NCBI GenBank assembly: GCA_002482645.1
Contig: DLGJ01000010.1
Location: 1-60,442 of the forward strand
Direction: 5' to 3'
DNA from: Hyphomicrobiaceae bacterium UBA7697
GTDB lineage: Bacteria; Pseudomonadota; Alphaproteobacteria; Rhizobiales; Methyloligellaceae
DNA: 60,442 nucleotides
Below are positions 26,419-34,693 of this stretch, piece by piece. A program made the translations under genes and the position numbers. Numbering within the stretch: the first letter of the stretch is position 1; each line of letters begins with the position of its first letter. Below the pieces are notes generated by a model. It was not told the origin of the DNA and made no database searches. It saw only the letters and a list, made by a program, of their open reading frames with translations.

Positions 26419-26691
26419 ATGCGAAGCTCCAGGCTGTTGTGGCCCACGAACGAAGAGCTACGTCAGCGATATGCGTTGATGGAGCAGATGATGGAGACGC
26501 AAGGTGTGGATGTCCTGTCCGCGCTGCGCGTGGATGGCGGGCTCGCCTTTGTCGAGGCGCGCGCCAAGTGCCGCTACTGCCGGCATGCGGACGTTTGCCG
26601 CCGATGGCTGCTCGGCCAAGAGCGGCGCGGGGAGGCGGACTTTTGTCCCAATGCGGCCTTCTTCCGGTCGTGCCCAGACCTGGACGACTAG
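26419..26691 (+). CDS. DUF6455 family small cysteine-rich protein
   Basis: This 90-residue protein has five cysteines (51, 54, 60, 76 and 85), with CRYCRHADVCRRWLLG as the family core, suggesting metal or Fe-S binding. The ATG at 26419 follows GGGAGGCGAG. DUF6455 proteins are often encoded near denitrification genes, but no biochemical function is established to my knowledge. It is the last rightward gene of the nar block, convergent with the porin gene. Confidence 0.72.
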   Translation: MRSSRLLWPTNEELRQRYALMEQMMETQGVDVLSALRVDGGLAFVEARAKCRYCRHADVCRRWLLGQERRGEADFCPNAAFFRSCPDLDD

Positions 26692-26722
26692 GAAGCAGTG
26701 CCGTCTCCGGCGTGGAAGTCCG

Positions 26723-28033
26723 TCAATATTGGTAGCCGAGTCCGAAGATCACCTTTTGGACATCGATGAAGTACTGGTCCGCCTCGTAGTGAGCCAATTT
26801 CGCCTCGGCGTAGAAGCCGTTGCGCAAAGGCAGATAGGCATAGAAGTCGAGTTCCGAACCGTAATCGAGATCCTGCACCGCGGATCGGAACTCGTGATAC
26901 TGCGCGAGCAGACGAAGGCCGCCGAAATAGCTGAACGGACCGCCGGAACTCTCCGGCACTTTGTATTGGACTTGCGCAAAGAAGTCCTGCAGGCCCGTCG
27001 GCGGGACCACCAAGAACACGTCCGCGAAGCCGTTGAAGACGTGGCCGGTCGCAAGCGGCGTCTGGAAAGACGCGACGCCGTTGTCGCTTCCCAAGAGCTC
27101 ATAGACGAGCGTAGCCGTGAGCCCGCCTTTGCTTAGCCCCTGTTCGACGCGCACGTAATCCGCATCGTAGTCGACCGGCGTGTCGGCATAGCTGGTCTGA
27201 TGGGCGTACTCGAAGCGGTAGTGATAGTCGATGCTTCCGGTCAGCGGCTGCTTGCCCTTGAGGAAGCCGCCATAGCTCGCGTTCGAAAACCGGTCGAGGT
27301 CGTAGAGATCCATCAGATATGTATAGGCCGTCAGCTTGCCGATCGTGAGTTCCTTGCTCTCCGCATGCATCAGGTGGACGTTGGAATGGATATTGCCGAC
27401 CGGGGACGAGTCGCCGAAGATGCGGTTCACGTTGCCGATATAGGCATAGAGAAAGGTCACGCTGGGAAGCGCCGTGACGGTGGCTTTCGCCCCGTCGAAA
27501 GTCTGATCGTTCTGGCGCCAGGCGACCGAACCCACATAGCGCATATTGTCCAGGTTCTCGAGATAGCGGCCGCCGAGCAGCGCCACGCCCGGAATGTTTT
27601 GAGACTCGAGATAGGCTTGATCGACCTCCGCCGATTCCACGTCGGCGACGACGGGATATTGGGTCTTGCCATTGATCGTGTTGTTGAAGTCGTCGGGTCC
27701 GACGTTGACGACGAACTCGCCTTCGACGCCCGCGCGGAAGCCGTGAAAGAAGCCGGATTCGATGCCCGTCTTGTTCCTAATGGTTGAAGCGTGCGCGTCT
27801 TTGGGCAAGTTGGCCTGGTCCACGTACTCGTAGCGATACCGGGTATCGGTCCAGAACTTTCCATTGAGAATGCCCGTATGCGGGGGCTGATAGCGCGTGG
27901 GCGCTCCCTGCTGCGGATCGTAGCCGCTGCTCTGGGCGAGTGCGGAAGCACTGCCCGCCGCCGCCGAAATCGCCACGGATGCCGCGATGACGGCGGATCG
28001 CATCGTCATGCAATATTTCGGCGCGCGGGTCAT
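26723..28033 (-). CDS. Outer-membrane beta-barrel porin, AlgE-like
   Basis: The 436-residue protein has a signal peptide ending SASALAQ and many alternating beta strands with aromatic girdles. It ends in Tyr-Gln-Tyr, as expected for an outer-membrane barrel. The overall pattern fits the alginate-export (AlgE-type) porin family, also reported beside narK in denitrifiers. Its ATG at 28033 overlaps the narK stop by four bases, so the two proteins are co-expressed. A role in passing nitrate or nitrite through the outer membrane is inferred from that coupling. Confidence 0.75.
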   Translation of the reverse strand: MTRAPKYCMTMRSAVIAASVAISAAAGSASALAQSSGYDPQQGAPTRYQPPHTGILNGKFWTDTRYRYEYVDQANLPKDAHASTIRNKTGIESGFFHGFRAGVEGEFVVNVGPDDFNNTINGKTQYPVVADVESAEVDQAYLESQNIPGVALLGGRYLENLDNMRYVGSVAWRQNDQTFDGAKATVTALPSVTFLYAYIGNVNRIFGDSSPVGNIHSNVHLMHAESKELTIGKLTAYTYLMDLYDLDRFSNASYGGFLKGKQPLTGSIDYHYRFEYAHQTSYADTPVDYDADYVRVEQGLSKGGLTATLVYELLGSDNGVASFQTPLATGHVFNGFADVFLVVPPTGLQDFFAQVQYKVPESSGGPFSYFGGLRLLAQYHEFRSAVQDLDYGSELDFYAYLPLRNGFYAEAKLAHYEADQYFIDVQKVIFGLGYQY

Positions 28034-30813
28034 TGGACGCTTGCGGCCGGTATGGGCGCGCCAGCGGGTTTGCCCGCGCTTGACCTCTTGCGCCCGCCTT
28101 CCTTGGCGCTCGGAGGGCCTCCACGCTCGACGTCGTGGAGGAGTCCGCCTGGGCGCGTGTAGAACCACCAAGTGACCGCAAGACACGTGACGTAGAAGAC
28201 GAGGAATCCCCAAAGCGCGAGTTCGGGTCCGCCGCTGGCTGCGATCGAACTGCCATAGGCTTTCGGGATGAAAAATGCGCCATAGGCCGCGACCGCCGAG
28301 GTGAATCCAATAATCGCCGCGGATTCCTTGTCCGCTTGACGGGTCTGCTCGATAGCGGATTTTCCGGGCATCAACCGGCCGACCTCCTTACGCATGATCG
28401 CGGGGATCATCTGGAAGGTGGACGCGTTGCCGACGCCGGTGGCGAAGAACAGGATCAGGAACATGGCGAAGAAGCCCCAGAATGCCCCTGGCTGATCCTT
28501 GATTCCAAGGAAGAAGAGGACGCCCCCGACCGCGGCGATCATGACGGCGAATACGCATAAGGTGACGCGTCCGCCGCCCCATTTGTCGGAGATCCAACCG
28601 GTCGCCGCGCGCGACAAGGCGCCCACCAGCGGTCCCAAGAAGACATATTGGAGCGAATCCACTTCCGGGAATTGAGTCTTGGCGAGAAGCGGAAAGCCAG
28701 CGGAATAGCCGATGAACGATCCGAATGTGCCGGTGTAGAGCCAGCACATGATCCAGTTGTGCTTACGCTGGAAGATGACGGCCTGTTCGGCGAAGGAGGC
28801 TTTGGCCGTGGCGAGGTCGTTCATTCCAAACCAAGCAGCGATGGTCGTGACGATAAGGAACGGAACCCAAATGAACCCTGCGTTCTGAACCCAAAGCTTG
28901 GTGCCCTCGGAGGTCTCTTGCGGGTTGCCACCGATGACGCCGAACACGCCCGCCGTGACGACGATCGGGACGATGAACTGCGTCACGCTGACCCCGAGAT
29001 TGCCGAGACCGGCGTTCAGGGCAAGTGCGTTGCCCTTCTCCTTTTTAGGGTAGAAGAAGCTGATATTGGCCATCGACGATGCGAAGTTTCCGCCGCCGAA
29101 GCCGCACAACAGCGCAAGCACGAGGAACAGGAGATAGGGCGTATCGGGGTTCTGCACCGCGTAGCCGATACCGAAAGCGGGGATGAGCAGCGACGCCGTC
29201 GTCAGCGCGGTCCACACGCGGCCGCCGACAATGGGCACCATAAAGGAGTAGAAGATGCGGAACGTCGCGCCGGACAGGCCGGGCAAGGCCGCCAGCCAAA
29301 AGAGCTGATCCGTCGAGTAGGTGAACCCGACAGCGGGCAGCTTGGCGACCACCACGCTCCATACCATCCAAACGGCGAAGGCCAGCAAGAGCGCCGGGAT
29401 CGAGATCCACAGATTGCGCCGTGCGATCCGGCGCCCCGTCGTCTCCCAGAACTCCTCGTCTTCAGGACGCCAATCCTCGATCAGCCCGTGATGAGCGGGA
29501 TGCTTCTCGTGACTGTGGACATGATCGAGCTCGGCCAGGGGCGCCAGCTTGTCGAGCACCTCGCCGGCCGCCCGATGCTCCATCTGACGGATGGAGAACA
29601 TCATCCAGCCGAGAGACACGGCAACGATCAGGAAGAGCAGCATGAAGCAGCTCGTCCAGATATTGGTCAAATCCGCCATCACGCCGAAAGCGATCGGCAG
29701 GACGAAGCCGCCGAGGCCGCCGATCATGCCGACAAGGCCGCCGACGGCGCCCACGTGATCGGAATAATAGATGGGAATGTATTTGTAGACCGCCGCCTTC
29801 CCCAACGACATGAAGAAGCCGAGGATGAAGATCGTGACAACGAACGGGACGAGGTCCATTCGGGTCGAAAAGGCAATCGGGCCTTTGATGCCGTGGATGA
29901 CATAGTCCGTTTCCGGATATGACAACATCAGCAGGCAGACCAGCGAAACACCGAAGGCCCAGTACAAGATGGTTCGCGCACCGTAGCGGTCGGACAGATG
30001 TCCGCCATAGGCGCGGAAGAGGCTCGCTGGAATCGAATACAGGGCGGCGAGCATGCCAGCGGACTCGATGTCCAGTTGATAGACCCCGATCATGTAGCGC
30101 GGAAGCCACAAGGCGAGCGCGACGAACCCACCGAACACGAAGAAGTAATACAGCGAGAACCGCCACACTTGCTGATGGCGAAGGGGCGCCAGCTGTTGCA
30201 AGAGCCCGCGGGGCTTCTCGGCCCGCGCGCGGCGCGCCTTCGTTTCCGGATCGTCGTCGGTCGTGAGCCAGAAGACGATGGCGACGAGCGCCAGGGCGGA
30301 GGCCCAGACCACCGCGACCGTCTGCCAGCCGAACGCGACGAGAACGAAGGGCGCGACGAACTTCGTGACGGCGGCGCCAACATTGCCCGCGCCGAAAATG
30401 CCCAGCGCCGTACCCTGTTGCTCTGGAGGATACCACTTGGAAACATAGGCAACGCCGACCGCGAAGGAACCGCCCGCCAGGCCGACCCCGAGTGCGGCCA
30501 CGAGCATCCAGGGATAGGACGTGGCGTAGGAAAGCAGGTACGTAGCGATTGCCGCCGCGACCATGGTGATGACGTAGACCACCCGGCCGCCATACTGGTC
30601 GGTCCAGATGCCGAGAAGAACCCTGCTGAGGGAACCCGTCAGGATCGGCGTGCCGACAAGGAGGCCGAACTCACTCTCGCTGAGACCAAGCTCGTTCTTG
30701 ATCTGCACGCCAATGATGGCGAAGAGGGTCCACACGGAGAAGCAGACCGTGAAGGCGATGGTTGAAAGCCATAGAGCCTTGGATGCTCCTGGAGCGGCGT
30801 GCGTCGTGGCCAT
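28030..30813 (-). CDS. narK: NarK1-NarK2 fused nitrate/nitrite transporter
   Basis: This 927-residue protein contains two complete major-facilitator units joined by a hydrophilic linker rich in His and acidic residues (about residues 430-480). The N unit resembles NarK1 (proton-nitrate symport) with GAGNVGAAVTKFVAPF; the C unit resembles NarK2 (nitrate/nitrite antiport) with NAGLGNLGVSVTQFIVP. These are the nitrate-signature motifs. A fused NarK1-NarK2 is known from Paracoccus and relatives. The ATG at 30813 begins MATTHAAPG; residues from upstream in-frame codons are not transporter-like. It is co-translated with the porin. Confidence 0.95.
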   Translation of the reverse strand: MATTHAAPGASKALWLSTIAFTVCFSVWTLFAIIGVQIKNELGLSESEFGLLVGTPILTGSLSRVLLGIWTDQYGGRVVYVITMVAAAIATYLLSYATSYPWMLVAALGVGLAGGSFAVGVAYVSKWYPPEQQGTALGIFGAGNVGAAVTKFVAPFVLVAFGWQTVAVVWASALALVAIVFWLTTDDDPETKARRARAEKPRGLLQQLAPLRHQQVWRFSLYYFFVFGGFVALALWLPRYMIGVYQLDIESAGMLAALYSIPASLFRAYGGHLSDRYGARTILYWAFGVSLVCLLMLSYPETDYVIHGIKGPIAFSTRMDLVPFVVTIFILGFFMSLGKAAVYKYIPIYYSDHVGAVGGLVGMIGGLGGFVLPIAFGVMADLTNIWTSCFMLLFLIVAVSLGWMMFSIRQMEHRAAGEVLDKLAPLAELDHVHSHEKHPAHHGLIEDWRPEDEEFWETTGRRIARRNLWISIPALLLAFAVWMVWSVVVAKLPAVGFTYSTDQLFWLAALPGLSGATFRIFYSFMVPIVGGRVWTALTTASLLIPAFGIGYAVQNPDTPYLLFLVLALLCGFGGGNFASSMANISFFYPKKEKGNALALNAGLGNLGVSVTQFIVPIVVTAGVFGVIGGNPQETSEGTKLWVQNAGFIWVPFLIVTTIAAWFGMNDLATAKASFAEQAVIFQRKHNWIMCWLYTGTFGSFIGYSAGFPLLAKTQFPEVDSLQYVFLGPLVGALSRAATGWISDKWGGGRVTLCVFAVMIAAVGGVLFFLGIKDQPGAFWGFFAMFLILFFATGVGNASTFQMIPAIMRKEVGRLMPGKSAIEQTRQADKESAAIIGFTSAVAAYGAFFIPKAYGSSIAASGGPELALWGFLVFYVTCLAVTWWFYTRPGGLLHDVERGGPPSAKEGGRKRSSAGKPAGAPIPAASVQ

Positions 30814-31226
30814 TTCAGTTCCCCAATCCAGCTCCGGCCACCAGATCGTCGCGGTCAAGCGATCGAGCGATTTGGGACGGTTCAAGCATGGTTCCCGATA
30901 TCCCGTTTCTTGGTGGCCGCTGCGTCCTCTCAGCCAAGAACGCGTGCAACGTTCTGCGTCATCGTTGTCCATGGGGTTGCGGGCCGAATCGGCCATTGGC
31001 GTTCCAACGGCGACGCTGGAACGCCGCCGCTGCCGCAGAAAGTCCAGACGCTGCGGTACGGCGGGCGCGGGTAGAGCCCTCTCCCCGGAACCGATCTTTG
31101 GCCGGGCCAGAGGATCTGACGTTGCTTCAGCACAAGTTGGCCGGCGAAAACGGCAAGCGGTATTCGATACGGGAATCGGTCAGGGGTTAAGCGCTGACGC
31201 GGGCGGCTCCGAAATAAGGGCGGATG
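30814..31226. promoter_or_regulatory. narK upstream region with a TTG-N8-CAA box
   Basis: No gene is supported in these 413 bases. At 30872-30885 the sequence TTGGG-ACGG-TTCAA has the same TTG-N8-CAA form as the box upstream of narG and lies 58 bases before the narK start. A Crp/Fnr-family activator could bind both, but each matches only about seven of ten consensus positions. Confidence 0.3.
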
Positions 31227-31799
31227 TCACACGGTCCCGGCGGCCTTCGATCCGGACACAGAGCATCCGGCATCGCCGCATTCCGTGCCGGAGCGAGCCT
31301 CGGCGGCTTCAGCGGGGGGCATTTGATCTTGGCTTTCCGCGATGAGCGCCATGATCTCGGCACCGAGCACGAGATCGGGCACACGTCCAAAATGTTGAGA
31401 ACGATTGCGGCCGAGCCGGTCGATCAGCACCAATGTCGGCGTCCCCTGCATGCCGTAGGCGGCCATCGTCCTGGGCAGCGGGCCGTCGCCTGCCGCGTCC
31501 ACCGCAACGGGAAAGCCGATGCGGTACTCATGCAGGAAGGCTTCGAGCGCATGCGGGGGTTGGGCGTCGTGATGCTCGAAGACGCTATGCAGGCCGATCA
31601 CCTGAACGTCGTCGCCGGAAAACGTCTTCCAAACCTGCGCGGCCTGCGGCAGGCCATGGCTTACGCAGCCCGGACACAGCATCTGAAAGGCCTCGATCAT
31701 CACCACTTTTCCCCGAAGCCGGTCGAGAGTGGGTGGCTCGGTGACATTCAGCCACTGAGCCACCTCAAGCGGTGGGGCGGGTCGAAGATGCACGCTCAT
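31227..31799 (-). CDS. Redoxin/TlpA-like thiol protein
   Basis: The 190-residue protein has a thioredoxin fold of the AhpC/TlpA class, with active site LCPGC (Cys42 and Cys45) and the cis-proline region GTPTLVLIDRLGR. There is no signal peptide, so it is probably cytoplasmic. The C-terminal tail carries further cysteines (ECGDAGCSV). It follows the small thioredoxin-like gene and the MarR regulator on the same strand, which suggests a redox-controlled unit. Confidence 0.8.
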   Translation of the reverse strand: MSVHLRPAPPLEVAQWLNVTEPPTLDRLRGKVVMIEAFQMLCPGCVSHGLPQAAQVWKTFSGDDVQVIGLHSVFEHHDAQPPHALEAFLHEYRIGFPVAVDAAGDGPLPRTMAAYGMQGTPTLVLIDRLGRNRSQHFGRVPDLVLGAEIMALIAESQDQMPPAEAAEARSGTECGDAGCSVSGSKAAGTV

Positions 31800-31823
31800 G
31801 GTCGCCTCATTCGTTCATGCCGC

Positions 31824-31863
31824 CGGGTTATCGGCAATCGCCGGAAGCGTCGCCGATAACCCG
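31824..31863. repeat. Perfect 12-bp inverted repeat upstream of the redoxin gene
   Basis: Arms at 31824-31835 and 31852-31863 are perfectly complementary with a 16-base loop. They lie about 25 bases before the redoxin start on the minus strand. No T-run follows on either strand, so an operator or RNA processing hairpin is more likely than a terminator. Confidence 0.6.
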
Positions 31864-31941
31864 TGCGATGCATCATGTCGGCGCATGGTCGCCTTCATTG
31901 GCACGTACACGGTTCGCCGGCCCGTCACACGGCATGGCGTC

Positions 31942-32178
31942 CTAACGCAGATCCGCTAGGTCGGCGCCGTGATTGATATGGAGTGCCGCGCCATCGACGA
32001 CGAGAGCGGGGACGGACTTGACGCCGGCGGCACTCGCCTCGTCGATCCTATGCGGCGCATCGCCCAGATGAACCACTTCGAGATCGACGCGGTTCCGGTC
32101 GACGATGTCGGCGATCTTGTTCTCGGCGGCGACGCAGACCGGGCATCCGGCGTGGTAGAAAATGGCTTTCTGTGTCAT
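31942..32178 (-). CDS. Small thioredoxin-fold protein
   Basis: This 78-residue protein has a glutaredoxin/thioredoxin-like fold with the active-site sequence GCPVC (Cys12 and Cys15) and the cis-proline segment VKSVPALVVDG. It is the length of NrdH-type redoxins. It is encoded between the MarR regulator (41-base gap) and the redoxin gene, so the two redox proteins may form a small electron relay. Confidence 0.75.
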   Translation of the reverse strand: MTQKAIFYHAGCPVCVAAENKIADIVDRNRVDLEVVHLGDAPHRIDEASAAGVKSVPALVVDGAALHINHGADLADLR

Positions 32179-32218
32179 GGTTGTTCAGTCTCCTGTCTTT
32201 GCGAAGGCGGGTTGGACA

Positions 32219-32911
32219 TTAAGGTGCCTCGTTCGTTGCTGCGGGCGAGGCGCCCACGTTTTTGGCTCCGGCGGCCGGCGCGAAGCGCCGCCAGGCGGCC
32301 TCCGCTTGCGGCTCCGGAGCCACTTCGTGTTCGCCGCAGTCGAGCCGCAGGCTAGCGTCTCCGAATGCGGCGTCCACGAAAGCGCAGTGATGGGGGGCGG
32401 CGGGATCGTCGTGGACGTTCGGCTGAAAAAAGCGGCACGTCACGCACATCCGCTGGACGGGGATGGCACGTTGGACTTGGAGTCCGCGAATGATCTTTGT
32501 CAGACCGCGAAGCAGGCTGGACTGGTCTGTTTGGTCGAGGCCGCCGATCGCCGCGGTTAAGCCGTCCGCCCAGCCGCCGGAGTTCCCGAGCATCGTACGC
32601 CCCCGCCGGGTAATAGCCGCTGCGACGGCGCGGCCGTCGCACGGGTCGGATTTCTTCTCCACCAATTCCTTGCGCCGGAGAGCCTCGAAGGCATCGGTCG
32701 CCGTCGGTTGGGCAACGCCGATCGCCTCGGCGAGGGCGCCGATCCGCATCGGCCCCTTCGCGGCAAGCTCGCGCAGCAACTGCATCTGAGTGGGGGTCAG
32801 TCCGGCTTCGGATCCACTGCGCCATTGGGCCGTACGAAGGAACTGGGACAGCTTTGAGAGGCCCGCGATAACCTGACCTTCGACGGAGTTTCGATTGGCG
32901 CTCATATGCAA
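32219..32911 (-). CDS. MarR-family regulator with a cysteine-rich C-terminal extension
   Basis: Residues 10-145 form a MarR winged helix (LTPTQMQLLRELAAKGPMRIGALAEAIG, then SDPCDGRAVAAAITRRG as the wing). After it, residues 150-195 hold Cys156, Cys159, Cys176 and Cys192 with neighbouring histidines. This is a plausible metal or Fe-S site absent from ordinary MarR proteins. A second ATG at 32905 is an alternative start. It heads the redox gene set, and a palindrome lies just upstream. Metal or thiol-redox sensing is inferred from the cysteines and neighbours. Confidence 0.8.
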   Translation of the reverse strand: MHMSANRNSVEGQVIAGLSKLSQFLRTAQWRSGSEAGLTPTQMQLLRELAAKGPMRIGALAEAIGVAQPTATDAFEALRRKELVEKKSDPCDGRAVAAAITRRGRTMLGNSGGWADGLTAAIGGLDQTDQSSLLRGLTKIIRGLQVQRAIPVQRMCVTCRFFQPNVHDDPAAPHHCAFVDAAFGDASLRLDCGEHEVAPEPQAEAAWRRFAPAAGAKNVGASPAATNEAP

Positions 32912-32916
32912 TCTTA

Positions 32917-32935
32917 TATATAGGAGTCCTATCTA
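32917..32935. promoter_or_regulatory. Palindromic candidate operator of the MarR-type regulator
   Basis: The perfect 13-bp palindrome ATAGGA-G-TCCTAT (32920-32932) extends to nine-base arms with one mismatch. It lies six bases before the longer start of the regulator gene, in AT-rich DNA, where binding would block its own transcription. The rest of the gap up to 33305 holds no credible gene. Confidence 0.55.
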
Positions 32936-33305
32936 TGTAAAGCCGTAATCTAGCCGTTTGGAGTTCCATGAAGACGGTGGGGCGGATCGAGCGTGCGACA
33001 AGAACGGAACGATTGAGGAGGCAGGGCCGTACCGAAGCGCAAGAGCACCGGACGCAATCCCATCGCGGCAGCAAACAGACAGCGGCGCTACCGGCCCATG
33101 ACCGGGCGCCAGGAGGCCGGCCAGGGTCGCACCGGAACAAGCGCGTCCCGCGAAGTTTCAGGACGGATCTTTCCCCCTCGGTTTGCCCTTCGCCGCAATG
33201 GACGTACGGACAGCGGGAGATTGGTTGCGCTCGATCAACGACGCCTGGAGAAATAGGCATTGATGATATATCTTTTGCTTGGATGGAAGTCAGGAGCACG
33301 AACGC

Positions 33306-33821
33306 ATGCCGTCGACGGAAAGTAGCGTTGCTCGGATTCGAGTGCCGAGCAGTACGGCGGGTCAGGGGCTGCTGAAGGCCGCGGTCGAGTCTTGGCGGTC
33401 TCAGGGCGCGCGCCTCGTCGGCCTGATCGAAGAGACGCACGGACTGCCCGGCCGCACGTGCAACGCCGGGAGTCTCCGGGATTTCGTGACGGGCGTCTCT
33501 TACTCGATTTACCTGGATGAGCCGCAACCCGGCAAGACGTGCCACATCGATGCCTCCGGCGCGGGCCGTGCCTGCGCGGCCGTTCTGCGCCAAATGGAGG
33601 AATGCGATCTTGTCGTGTTGAGTAAGTTCGGCAAGCTGGAGGCGTCGGGCGATGGTCTGTTCCGCGCCTTCGTGGCTGCCGTCGATACGGGAAAACCGAT
33701 TCTGACGACCGTCTCATCGAAACATCTCCCGGCCTGGAACGCGTTCGTGCCGGCGGCGGCCGCGCTTCCCGCGAAGCTGGAGGCGTTGCAGGACTGGTGG
33801 ATGGCGGTTCGCAGTCGCTGA
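33306..33821 (+). CDS. DUF2478 family nucleotide-binding-like protein
   Basis: The 171-residue protein matches DUF2478, a family of P-loop-related proteins often found near molybdate or nitrogen-oxide genes. Recognisable features are the GQGLLKAAVESWRSQGARLVGLIEE region, the family block CNAGSLRDFVTGVSYSIYLDE and the TCHIDASGAGRAC segment. The start at 33306 has AGGAG upstream; an in-frame TTG at 33279 is less likely. The function is unknown. About 30 bases before the start there is one half of a class A operator (ATATATC at 33266-33272), but its partner arm is poor. Confidence 0.72.
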   Translation: MPSTESSVARIRVPSSTAGQGLLKAAVESWRSQGARLVGLIEETHGLPGRTCNAGSLRDFVTGVSYSIYLDEPQPGKTCHIDASGAGRACAAVLRQMEECDLVVLSKFGKLEASGDGLFRAFVAAVDTGKPILTTVSSKHLPAWNAFVPAAAALPAKLEALQDWWMAVRSR

Positions 33822-33827
33822 CGACCG

Positions 33828-34631
33828 ATGCGCCTCCACCGGTACCGCATGTTGTTCGTCGGGCGAACGGGAACGCCCGGGTCGCCAGGCGAGGCGGCCA
33901 CGTTGGCACGCTCAACCGGAATTGTATGGCGTCTTGGGTTCGCCGCGATTGCCTTGGCCTTATCGAGTATCGCGTCACCGGCGCAAGATCGTCCGGCCTG
34001 CACCGAGGACGTCATGCTGGTTTTCGACGCCTCGGGCTCGATGTCTGGCAATGGATGGGGCTATGGCAGCGAGAATCCGGCGGCGGTGAGCCGGATCGAC
34101 AAGGTCAGGATCGCTTTGGCCAAGGTGCTGCCCCGAATCGCACGAGGGCGCCGGGTAGGGCTCATGACCTATGGGCCGGGCCCTTATCAGCAGTGCAACG
34201 TCGAGCTCAACTTTCCGCCCCTGGACAACAACGCGGACCGGATCTTGACAACGGTGAGGGAGCTGACGCCGGCCGGCAAGACACCGCTGTCCTCGGCGGT
34301 GGAGCAAGCCGCCGAGGTCCTCGAGTTCCGGACCAAGCCCGGGGTGATCGTCGCGCTTACGGACGGCGAAGAGACATGCGGCGGTTCGCCATGCGCGCTG
34401 GGAAAGAAGCTGCATGAAGACGCCATGCAGCTCACCGTTCATATCATTGGGCTGCGGGTCAAAGGTCTCAGTTGGACCGGCGAGCAGAACGTCCTCGATA
34501 CAAAGTGCCTCGCCGAGGAAAATGGCGGCCTCTACATTCCCGTCGAGTCGGAAGAAGAATTGGTCGCGGCGCTCGAGAAGACGCTCGGCTGCCCCATCCT
34601 AAGCCACAATCACATCGACGACGTTCCCTAG
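33828..34631 (+). CDS. Secreted von Willebrand factor A domain protein
   Basis: The 267-residue protein has an N-terminal hydrophobic signal (about residues 34-52, ending SPAQD) and one vWA domain. The metal-ion-dependent adhesion site begins DASGSMS at Asp67, and later parts are TPAGKTPLSSAVEQA and VIVALTDGEETCGG. It probably acts in the periplasm in protein-protein contacts. It begins seven bases after the DUF2478 gene. The bond-forming cysteine pairs and lack of other domains leave its partner unknown. Confidence 0.75.
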   Translation: MRLHRYRMLFVGRTGTPGSPGEAATLARSTGIVWRLGFAAIALALSSIASPAQDRPACTEDVMLVFDASGSMSGNGWGYGSENPAAVSRIDKVRIALAKVLPRIARGRRVGLMTYGPGPYQQCNVELNFPPLDNNADRILTTVRELTPAGKTPLSSAVEQAAEVLEFRTKPGVIVALTDGEETCGGSPCALGKKLHEDAMQLTVHIIGLRVKGLSWTGEQNVLDTKCLAEENGGLYIPVESEEELVAALEKTLGCPILSHNHIDDVP

Positions 34632-34693
34632 GGAGGACGTGCGGCCGGTTTAGCTCATCATTGGCGCGCCGCACGGCACTCGAAGCGCTGCGC

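Noticed and set aside
33254..33272. A further class A operator before the DUF2478 gene
   Set aside because: Only the right half (ATATATC) is good. The left half matches three of seven positions, so I treat it as a half-site at most.
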